Assembly (NCBI GenBank): GCA_017857815.1
Contig: JAFMCL010000009.1
Location: 1 to 64,000, forward strand
DNA: 64,000 nucleotides
Origin: Flavobacteriaceae bacterium
Lineage (GTDB): Bacteria > Bacteroidota > Bacteroidia > Flavobacteriales > Flavobacteriaceae
Direction of reading: 5' to 3'
Numbering within the stretch: the stretch's first letter is position 1; every line of letters begins with the position of its first letter. Positions 57,587-64,000 of the stretch are shown here, piece by piece. The position numbers and the translations under genes were made by a program. The notes beneath the pieces were generated by a model that saw nothing but the letters and a program-made list of their open reading frames with translations, ran no database searches and was not told the DNA's origin.

Positions 57587-58972
57587 TCAGTTTTTTTGAT
57601 AATATCTACTAAAGATAATAAAAAGTATACCACATAATACCCAAGCCGGTAAAGTTAGAAAAGATAAAAAGATACCTTGGGTTTGTGCCAGTCCAAAGAA
57701 TATTGAAAAACTAATGGCCCAAGCAAAAAACACAGAACCGTTAAAAGCAACATTGTTTTTTTCTGCGTAATTTTTAACAACGCCAAATCGATCTGCAAAA
57801 AAGTATTCGAAGACAATCACCGCGCCAAAAGGAGCAAGTAGGAAGGCGTAAAGAGCAACAAAATCCAAAAGCTTCATGGCAAAGGCAGGGAATATCCCAG
57901 CAAGTGTGGCGAGAGTTCCTGCAAGTACTGTTGCTTTTGTGATTGACAATTTTGGAAAAATTGCTTGAAATGCAAGTCCAGATCTGTAAATGGTAGGATT
58001 AGCAGTTGTCCAACCTGCCAAAATAACAGCGATGATTCCAAACCACCCAATTGCATTAAAAGCCAAAGGTCCTGGAGCAACCGGAGGTGCTAATCCATCA
58101 GCCAAGAAAGCCATTCCTTCTGGAGATTTTAGATAAACAGCATACAAAAGACTTGCAGCAATCCATGCCATATAATGACCAACATACATCCCAGCAGCTG
58201 TTGTCCATCCCGAACTTTCGGACTTTGCATATCTAAAAACAGTAAGGTCAGACATCCCGATGTGCATGGCCGCATTACAAAACCATGACCACAGAAAAAC
58301 ATGCCAGAAAGTATATTTTATTTGCCCTGGAAAAGGCTCAGAACCTTTGCCCCAAATTGCAATAAAATCTCCAAAACTTTTAACTTCTAGTTGCATTAAC
58401 GCAACAATACCGCAAGCTAAAAAAGCCAATACAATTATAGGGGACATCCAATTGGCAGACCTCGAAACCATTCCGTAACCTTTTGAGGCAATCCAAGTGG
58501 TCAGCCCACCGAGGACAATAACAATCAAAATCCAAGCAAAACTATTGGGCATAACATCGGTCAGTTTTGGCATTTCAATGTTTGTAGGAACACCAATAGC
58601 TGTTGCTGAAACAGTAATCATAGAACCGGCTAAAAAGCAAAAAAGAACTCCATTAGCAAGGTTATAAAATGTCACTAGTTTTTTACCTGAAATTTTTTCA
58701 AGTTTAAAATAGAGCGTAAGCCTTTCCTTTACGGCAATTTTTGCAGTCAAAAACCGCCAGGATAAAACAGCGAATAAGTTTCCTAGAAGTAATCCACCTA
58801 ATAAGTCAAATGCACTGACCCCTACAGTCAAAAAAAGAGGTCCGATCATAAACTCCGTACCCGCAGCATGCTCTCCGGCATACATTCCTAAAAAACTTTT
58901 CCAATTTTTTAATTTATTTGAAGGAACTGCTTCTCTTTCAAATTCGGAGGTTTGCTCGTTATCGGCTGCCAT
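57587..58972 (-). CDS. NCS1-type (purine-cytosine permease family) transporter
   Basis: A 461-residue membrane protein with about 12 helices of the nucleobase:cation symporter-1 type. The N-terminal segment is soluble and acidic (SEFEREAVPS), followed by WKSFLGMYAGEHAAGTEFMIGP. The NCS1 fold is recognisable, for example in MSDLTVFRYAKSESSGW and the following helix. The substrate is unknown: the neighbours are a lactate-type oxidase and a rhamnose operon, with no nucleobase enzymes. Lactate, rhamnose or an unrelated solute are all possible. Confidence 0.8.
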   Translation of the reverse strand: MAADNEQTSEFEREAVPSNKLKNWKSFLGMYAGEHAAGTEFMIGPLFLTVGVSAFDLLGGLLLGNLFAVLSWRFLTAKIAVKERLTLYFKLEKISGKKLVTFYNLANGVLFCFLAGSMITVSATAIGVPTNIEMPKLTDVMPNSFAWILIVIVLGGLTTWIASKGYGMVSRSANWMSPIIVLAFLACGIVALMQLEVKSFGDFIAIWGKGSEPFPGQIKYTFWHVFLWSWFCNAAMHIGMSDLTVFRYAKSESSGWTTAAGMYVGHYMAWIAASLLYAVYLKSPEGMAFLADGLAPPVAPGPLAFNAIGWFGIIAVILAGWTTANPTIYRSGLAFQAIFPKLSITKATVLAGTLATLAGIFPAFAMKLLDFVALYAFLLAPFGAVIVFEYFFADRFGVVKNYAEKNNVAFNGSVFFAWAISFSIFFGLAQTQGIFLSFLTLPAWVLCGILFIIFSRYYQKN

Positions 58973-59033
58973 ATTTTATTTTTATTTAAAAGTAAAGAAT
59001 CGTATAAAATAGAATGACCTGTATTGTCCTGTT

Positions 59034-60068
59034 TTAGAGTGAGTTTCGTTTAATAAACCTAAATTTATTTTTTTGTAAAATATTTTTCTTTTCAAGAATA
59101 CTTGCTGCAGCTAATTTTCCCATGGCTTTGAAGTCCGTAGAAATCACCGAGATCCCTTTAGATAGTATTTCTTTGAGTGGAGTATCATTGTAAGAAAGCA
59201 CCCCTACTTCTTTTGCTAATTCGAGTTTGGAAAGCCTGATGTTTTTTATCAAATTTACCAAATCGGATTCCTTAATCACAATATAAGCCGTATTTTTTTT
59301 TACCTCTTGATCACTTGAAATTTGATTAATCAATTCACTTTTAAAACCATTGATGCTACAAAAAAACATAAATCCTTGAACAATTGCTTTTGGGTAGGGA
59401 TAGTTAAAACCCTTTGGAAAAACCAAACACAACATTTTGTATTTGATTAAGCATTCCTTTGCTTGATTAAGTGAACTGAAAAGATCGTCCTTGAAATCTT
59501 GATAAATACAGGAGTTGTAATGAGTGAAATTTGGAATAAAATCATCCAGTAGAATTATTTTCTCTTTATTGATCTTTTGCATTAAGTTGTTAAACTTATT
59601 AAAGTTGAAATCATTGAAGTGAGGCATTAATACATAATAATTATAGCCGGTTAAATTTTCCTCAATGATTTTTTTAAAGTTATCAAATTCACAATGATGT
59701 ACATGAAAATAGACACTAGCACTGTCCCCTAAGGTTTCGCAAAAAGCATTGAATATCTCTTTTTTATAAGAACTTAATTTGTTAAACACCACCAAAACTC
59801 TGTTCTGAGTTTTCGGCTTGGTATTGACAACAAAGTGACCTCTTCCTTTTACGGATTCAATAACACCAGTTTCTTTTAATACAGCATATGCTTTTTCCAC
59901 CGTATCCCTTGAAATATAATAATCAAAACTAACTTGGTTTATTGAGGGTAGTTTTTGACCATATTTTATATTCCCTGACTGAATCTGTTGCGAAATACTC
60001 TCTACAATTTGTTTGTACTTTGGAGTATTGTTGGTGTCGTTAAATTCAAGATTAAAAAAATCAATCAT
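59034..60068 (-). CDS. GntR-type regulator with LacI-like sensor domain
   Basis: A 344-residue DNA-binding regulator. The GntR winged helix (about residues 12-80) has YKQIVESISQQIQSGNIKYG and then SRDTVEKAYAVLKETGVIESVKGRGHFV. The rest (about 90-335) is a periplasmic-binding-protein-like sugar sensor of the LacI type (MGKLAAASILEKK near the C-terminus), not the usual GntR FadR/HutC effector domains. The gene is divergent from the rhamnose operon with 78 bases between them, so it is the likely local repressor with rhamnose or a pathway intermediate as ligand. Confidence 0.88.
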   Translation of the reverse strand: MIDFFNLEFNDTNNTPKYKQIVESISQQIQSGNIKYGQKLPSINQVSFDYYISRDTVEKAYAVLKETGVIESVKGRGHFVVNTKPKTQNRVLVVFNKLSSYKKEIFNAFCETLGDSASVYFHVHHCEFDNFKKIIEENLTGYNYYVLMPHFNDFNFNKFNNLMQKINKEKIILLDDFIPNFTHYNSCIYQDFKDDLFSSLNQAKECLIKYKMLCLVFPKGFNYPYPKAIVQGFMFFCSINGFKSELINQISSDQEVKKNTAYIVIKESDLVNLIKNIRLSKLELAKEVGVLSYNDTPLKEILSKGISVISTDFKAMGKLAAASILEKKNILQKNKFRFIKRNSL

Positions 60069-60095
60069 AATTTTTTAATTTTACCCTTAGCTACA

Positions 60096-60128
60096 GGATA
60101 CGTTTTATCCCTCACAATTATAAATTTG
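60096..60128 (+). promoter_or_regulatory. Rhamnose-operon promoter with overlapping palindrome
   Basis: GGATA-CGTTT-TATCC (60096-60110) is a perfect inverted repeat with a 5-base spacer. It ends 10 bases upstream of TAAATTTG (60121-60128), an exact TAnnTTTG -7 box. No TTG lies at the -33 position, which the palindrome covers instead. The -7 box is 18 bases before the operon's ATG. The arrangement fits a repressor site covering the -33 region, with the divergent GntR gene as candidate source. Confidence 0.6.
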
Positions 60129-60146
60129 TTATTATTAAAACTATTT

Positions 60147-62249
60147 ATGGAAACTAAAAGTAAATATAAATTTGTTAACTATTTGTGGGATGAAAAGAAA
60201 GCTAAAGAATTTGGAGACGACCAAATAGCACTTTTTTTATATCGTTCCAATATTTTAGGTGCAGATTTGAGAATTACAAATTTTGGCGGTGGAAACACCA
60301 GTTGTAAAACGATCGAAAAAGACCCCATCACAAACGAAGCCGTTGAAGTGATGTGGATTAAAGGATCTGGTGGCGACATTGGAACTTTAAAACGCGATGG
60401 TGTTGCCGGCCTATACAATCAAAGATTACACGATCTAAAAAAAGTATATAGAGGTCTCGAGTATGAAGATGAAATGGTGGCACTTTTTAATCATTGCATA
60501 TATGATCTAAACAGTAAAGCTCCTTCCATAGACACCCCATTGCATGGACTTTTACCCTTTAAGCATATTGACCATTTACACCCTGATTCGTTGATTGCAA
60601 TTGCTGCAGCGGAAGACAGTGAGCGAATAACCAAAGAAATTTGGGGTGACACGATGGGCTGGGTGCCTTGGCAGCGTCCGGGGTTTGATTTAGGACTTCA
60701 ATTAGAAGCCTGTCTAGCTAAGAATCCGAGCATTCGTGGGATTGTTTTGGGAAGTCACGGGGTCTTTACATGGGGGGAAACTTCTTATGAATCCTATGTC
60801 AATAGTCTTGAGATTATTGAAACGGCTTCGGCTTATATTGAAAAAAAGGTAGCTGAAAATGGAAGTGTATTTGGGGGTTTAAAAACATACAGTCTTTCAG
60901 AAGAAAATCGTAAAAGTCAAGCAGCCAAACTGTCTCCTATTCTAAGAGGAATGTGTTCTTCTGAGAATAACATGATTGGTCATTTTACGGATGATGATGT
61001 TGTACTTGAATTCATCAACAGTAATGATTTAGATCGTCTGGCTCCTATGGGAACTTCTTGTCCAGATCATTTTTTAAGAACAAAAATTAAACCACTGCTT
61101 CTCGACCTTTCAGCCGATGAAAATTTAGAAGATGTGGAAAGTGTGATTTCAAAGTTGACACCTTCTTTTGAAGCTTACAGAAAAGACTATCAATCGTATT
61201 ATGATAATCACAAACATCCAAACAGTCCTGCGATTAGAGACCCGAACCCGGTGATTATCTTATTCCCTGGAGTGGGGATGTTTAGCTTTTCAAAAAACAA
61301 GCAAACGGCAAGGGTAGCGGCCGAATTTTATATCAATGCAATCAATGTGATGCGCGGGGCCGAGGCCATTTCAAAGTATACATCTCTACCCTATCAAGAA
61401 GCTTTCGATATTGAGTACTGGTTGCTGGAGGAAGCAAAGTTGCAACGTCAACCAAAAGAAAAACCTTTGTCAAGAAAAGTAGCCTTGGTTACTGGTTCGG
61501 GGGGAGGAATTGGAAGAGCAATTGCTGACAAATTAATTAGAGAAGGAGCAAACGTGATCTTTTCAGACATCTCAAAAGAATACCTTAAGGAAGCAACTTC
61601 ATCCTACACTTCTGACCAAGCGATTGGAACTTATTGTGATGTCACCAGCAAAGAGAGCATCGAAGTCGCTATAAACAAAGCTTCATTACAATATGGAGGT
61701 TTGGACATACTGATTCATAGTGCTGGACTTGCCATCTCAAAACCAATAGCAGATACCCTAGAAAAAGATTGGGACTTATTGCAAGACGTATTGGTAAAGG
61801 GTCAGTTTTTACTAAGCCAAAGTGCAGCAATTGTATTTAGAAAACAAAAACTAGGAGGAAATTTAGTTAATATTGCAAGTAAAAATGGTTTGGTTTCAGG
61901 GCCTAACAATACTGGATATGGAACTGCAAAAGCGGCACAGCTTCACATGTCTAGACTTTTGGCAGCTGAATTAGCGCCTGATGGCGTGCGTGTGAACACT
62001 GTGAATCCAGATGGCGTCATCATTGGGAGTAAAATATGGGAAGGAGACTGGGCAGAGGGTCGTGCAAAAGCATATGGAATCTCTGTGGAAGAACTGCCTG
62101 CTTTTTATGCCAAACGAAACCTTTTGAATGAAATTATAAGACCTGAAGACATTGCCAATGGAGTTTTTGCTTTCTTGGCCATTTTGGATAAAAGCACAGG
62201 GAATATAATTAATGTGGATGGTGGTGTTGCTAATGCTTTTGTTAGATAA
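60147..62249 (+). CDS. Bifunctional rhamnulose-1-phosphate aldolase/L-lactaldehyde dehydrogenase
   Basis: A 700-residue fusion. The N-terminal class II aldolase/adducin domain (about 1-440) has FGGGNTSCKT, PLHGLLPFKHIDHLHPD with metal-binding histidines, and GSHGVFTWG. It should split L-rhamnulose-1-phosphate into DHAP and L-lactaldehyde. The C-terminal short-chain dehydrogenase domain (about 450-700) has VTGSGGGIGRAIADKL (NAD site) and the catalytic Y-G-T-A-K in NTGYGTAKAAQLHMS, giving L-lactate. This organisation has been described as RhaEW in rhamnose pathways. The start at 60147 is chosen because upstream in-frame residues lie in the divergent promoter and do not match the family. Confidence 0.9.
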   Translation: METKSKYKFVNYLWDEKKAKEFGDDQIALFLYRSNILGADLRITNFGGGNTSCKTIEKDPITNEAVEVMWIKGSGGDIGTLKRDGVAGLYNQRLHDLKKVYRGLEYEDEMVALFNHCIYDLNSKAPSIDTPLHGLLPFKHIDHLHPDSLIAIAAAEDSERITKEIWGDTMGWVPWQRPGFDLGLQLEACLAKNPSIRGIVLGSHGVFTWGETSYESYVNSLEIIETASAYIEKKVAENGSVFGGLKTYSLSEENRKSQAAKLSPILRGMCSSENNMIGHFTDDDVVLEFINSNDLDRLAPMGTSCPDHFLRTKIKPLLLDLSADENLEDVESVISKLTPSFEAYRKDYQSYYDNHKHPNSPAIRDPNPVIILFPGVGMFSFSKNKQTARVAAEFYINAINVMRGAEAISKYTSLPYQEAFDIEYWLLEEAKLQRQPKEKPLSRKVALVTGSGGGIGRAIADKLIREGANVIFSDISKEYLKEATSSYTSDQAIGTYCDVTSKESIEVAINKASLQYGGLDILIHSAGLAISKPIADTLEKDWDLLQDVLVKGQFLLSQSAAIVFRKQKLGGNLVNIASKNGLVSGPNNTGYGTAKAAQLHMSRLLAAELAPDGVRVNTVNPDGVIIGSKIWEGDWAEGRAKAYGISVEELPAFYAKRNLLNEIIRPEDIANGVFAFLAILDKSTGNIINVDGGVANAFVR

Positions 62250-62265
62250 TTAAAAGATAAAATGA

Positions 62266-63540
62266 ATGTTTGATTCAAATCAACTTATTGAGATTAACAA
62301 AAAAAAAATTTCTGAACATCAAAGAAATTGGTCTTTTTTAAAAGAAAGTTTAACGAATAAAGGAGTTGATGTTGAAGATTTAATTCAAAAGATTTCCGAT
62401 TTTCAAATTGCGATTCCCAGTTGGGCATTAGGAACGGGTGGGACACGTTTTGGACGCTTTCCTTTAGGGGGCGAACCGAGTACGCTAGAAGATAAAGTGA
62501 AAGATGTGGGCATACTTCATGCGCTCAATAAATCCAGTGGAGCGATTAGTCTTCACATTCCCTGGGACGTTCCTCAAGATTTTGATTCTATAAGAAAAAT
62601 TGCCGCAGATTTGGGTTTAAAATTCGATGCGGTTAATTCCAACACCTTTCAAGACCAACCCAACAGCATTCACTCCTATAAGTTTGGGTCTTTGTGTCAT
62701 GCAGACAAAACCGTTAGAGCTGCGGCAATTCAGCACAACAAAGAAGTCATCGATCTCGGAATAAAGTTGGGATCTAAGGCCTTGACCGTTTGGCTGGCGG
62801 ATGGAACTTCTTTCGCCGGACAACACAATTTTAGGGAGGCTTTTCAGCGAACCTTAGACTCCTTAAAAGAAATTTACACACACCTTCCCGATGACTGGAA
62901 GTTGCTGATTGAATACAAACCTTATGAGCCAAATTTTTACTCCATGGTGATTCCTGATTGGGGAACTTCTCATCTGTTGGCTTCCAAATTGGGAGAGAAA
63001 GCAGCGACTTTAGTCGATCTTGGTCATCACTTACCCAACACAAATATTGAGCAAATTGTTGCGCTGTTGATGCATCTAAATAAACTAGGGGGATTTCATT
63101 TTAATGACAGTAAATATGGTGATGATGATTTGTCTGTAGGCTCATTAAAACCCTACCAATTGTTTTTAATCTTTTGTGAATTGGTTCAAGGAATGAAAGA
63201 AACTGATAATGGTGAACTGTCTTGGATGATAGATGCAAGTCACAACCTAAAAGACCCTATGGAAGATCTTCTCCAGTCTATAGCTTCAATTAAAATATCG
63301 TTTGCGAAGGCACTATTAGTCGATTATAAAAAGTTAAAGGTGGCTCAAAAAACTAATGATGTCAGTGCCTGCCAAGCAATTCTTCAGGATGCGTTTAATA
63401 TGGACGTCAGGTCTTTGGTCTCAGAATCTTGTTATGGTCTTGGAGGCGCCATCGATCCCTTGGAAGCTTATCGATCCTTAGAAATAAGAAAAGGATTAAT
63501 TGAGGAACGCGGACTGGATTCTAAATCAACGGGCTTGTAA
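62266..63540 (+). CDS. rhaI: L-rhamnose isomerase of the RhaI type
   Basis: A 424-residue TIM-barrel isomerase converting L-rhamnose to L-rhamnulose. It resembles the Pseudomonas stutzeri RhaI type rather than E. coli RhaA. The metal and substrate segments LIEYKPYEPNFYSMVIPDWG, TLVDLGHHLPNTNIEQ and GFHFNDSKYGDDDLSVG are characteristic, and WMIDASHNLKDPMEDLLQS follows. Many members accept several sugars, so rhamnose specificity comes from the operon. It lies 16 bases after the aldolase-dehydrogenase, and its stop overlaps the next start (TAATG). Confidence 0.9.
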   Translation: MFDSNQLIEINKKKISEHQRNWSFLKESLTNKGVDVEDLIQKISDFQIAIPSWALGTGGTRFGRFPLGGEPSTLEDKVKDVGILHALNKSSGAISLHIPWDVPQDFDSIRKIAADLGLKFDAVNSNTFQDQPNSIHSYKFGSLCHADKTVRAAAIQHNKEVIDLGIKLGSKALTVWLADGTSFAGQHNFREAFQRTLDSLKEIYTHLPDDWKLLIEYKPYEPNFYSMVIPDWGTSHLLASKLGEKAATLVDLGHHLPNTNIEQIVALLMHLNKLGGFHFNDSKYGDDDLSVGSLKPYQLFLIFCELVQGMKETDNGELSWMIDASHNLKDPMEDLLQSIASIKISFAKALLVDYKKLKVAQKTNDVSACQAILQDAFNMDVRSLVSESCYGLGGAIDPLEAYRSLEIRKGLIEERGLDSKSTGL

Positions 63541-64000
63541 TGAAAACGAATTGTACACTTGTTTTTGACATTGGAAAAACCAATCAAAAGTATTTTGTGT
63601 TCGACAAAAATCATACGGTGCTCGACAAGGGGCAAACCAATATTCCCACAATTGTAGATGAAGACGAACATCCTGCGGAGGACATTAGAGAGATCGTCCG
63701 GTGGATGAAATCGAACTTTGAGCGCTTACTTAATTCTGATTTATTTGAGATAAAAAATGCAAATATTTCTGCGCATGGTGCAACTTTTGTTCATCTTGAT
63801 TCTGGGGGAGAGGTTGTCACACCTGTTTATGATTACCATAAGCCGGTAGAGGAAAACACCTTTGATTCGTTCTATCATAAGTATGGCCCTGAGGCAAATT
63901 TTTCAACTCAAACTGGTTCTAAGAATGTAAAGATGCTTAACTCAGGCAAGCAAATTTATTGGCTAAAAACCAAACGACCCGAGTTATTTAAAAAAGTAAA
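63540..64000 (+). CDS. FGGY-family sugar kinase, probable L-rhamnulokinase (partial, cut by window end)
   Basis: The first 153 codons of a kinase that continues past 64000. The N-terminal VFDIGKTNQKYFVFD is the FGGY-type phosphate-binding loop (D-I-G-K-T), and the following NISAHGATFVHLDSGGEVVTPVYDYHK segment fits the family core. Phosphorylation of L-rhamnulose is the step missing between the isomerase and the aldolase, so rhamnulokinase is the natural reading. The ATG overlaps the isomerase stop (TAATG). Confidence 0.82.
   Translation, partial: MKTNCTLVFDIGKTNQKYFVFDKNHTVLDKGQTNIPTIVDEDEHPAEDIREIVRWMKSNFERLLNSDLFEIKNANISAHGATFVHLDSGGEVVTPVYDYHKPVEENTFDSFYHKYGPEANFSTQTGSKNVKMLNSGKQIYWLKTKRPELFKKV

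Overview
The window is a gene-dense (no gap above about 270 bases), AT-rich chromosomal segment of a member of the Bacteroidota, almost certainly a marine-type Flavobacteriaceae. The evidence is a complete gldK-gldL-gldM-gldN cluster (type IX secretion/gliding motor core), Bacteroidota-style promoters (TTG ... TAnnTTTG) in place of strong Shine-Dalgarno signals, a class II HMG-CoA reductase next to a GYDIA-type GHMP kinase (mevalonate route), and gene orders typical of flavobacteria. There is no phage, IS element, CRISPR array or rRNA. One tRNA gene (tRNA-Phe, minus strand) lies near the left end.

Layout. 0-1.5 kb: secreted serine beta-lactamase-like hydrolase, then tRNA-Phe. 1.6-9.3 kb (+): envelope run coaX, outer-membrane protein, TPR protein, lptC, a small membrane protein and a CNNM/CorC protein, followed by a PpiD/SurA-type foldase. 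9.3-11.5 kb (-): GHMP kinase and HMG-CoA reductase. 11.6-15.7 kb (+): dipeptidyl peptidase, POT peptide transporter and a secreted thioredoxin. 15.7-19.9 kb (-): surE, small membrane protein, lpxB, comEC. 20-23.3 kb (+): tail-specific protease and a solitary OppC-like permease. 23.3-30.3 kb (-): purH and the rod-shape operon mreB-mreC-mreD-mrdA-rodA. 30.5-33.9 kb (+): HMA/MauE protein, TonB-dependent receptor and a second HMA protein (metal handling). 33.9-40.4 kb (-): miaB, sigma-54 activator, lptE, TPR-like protein, secG, then groES-groEL. 40.5-42 kb (-): a formylglycine-type sulfatase. 42.3-50.6 kb (+): topA, an arginase-family protein with degenerate metal site, gldKLMN. 50.7-53.8 kb (+): FAD oxidoreductase, ABC-F ATPase, 59-residue CPxC protein. 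53.8-58.97 kb: trxB (-), DASS carboxylate transporter (+), then an NCS1-type permease and FMN alpha-hydroxy-acid oxidase (-). 59-64 kb: GntR/LacI-type regulator (-) divergent from an L-rhamnose operon (+): aldolase-dehydrogenase fusion, RhaI-type isomerase and an FGGY kinase cut by the window end.

How it works together. Most of the window is core envelope biology: LPS synthesis and export (lpxB, lptC, lptE), cell-wall elongation (mre/mrd/rod), protein export and folding (secG, PpiD, groESL) and T9SS (gldKLMN). The accessory part at the right end can be read as a full L-rhamnose route: isomerase, kinase, aldolase giving DHAP and L-lactaldehyde, dehydrogenase giving L-lactate, and an adjacent FMN lactate-type oxidase giving pyruvate. 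The neighbouring NCS1-family permease is a candidate transporter.

The least explained signals are: (i) the groES upstream region, with four TGTCA pentamers and a sigma-54-like TGGCACG element, downstream of an operon encoding a sigma-54 activator; (ii) the NCS1 permease in a rhamnose context and the palindrome overlapping the rhamnose promoter; (iii) the arginase-fold protein with a broken metal site between topA and gldK; (iv) the lone OppC-type permease with a long extracytoplasmic insert. I found no wholly new system that I can support. These are leads.
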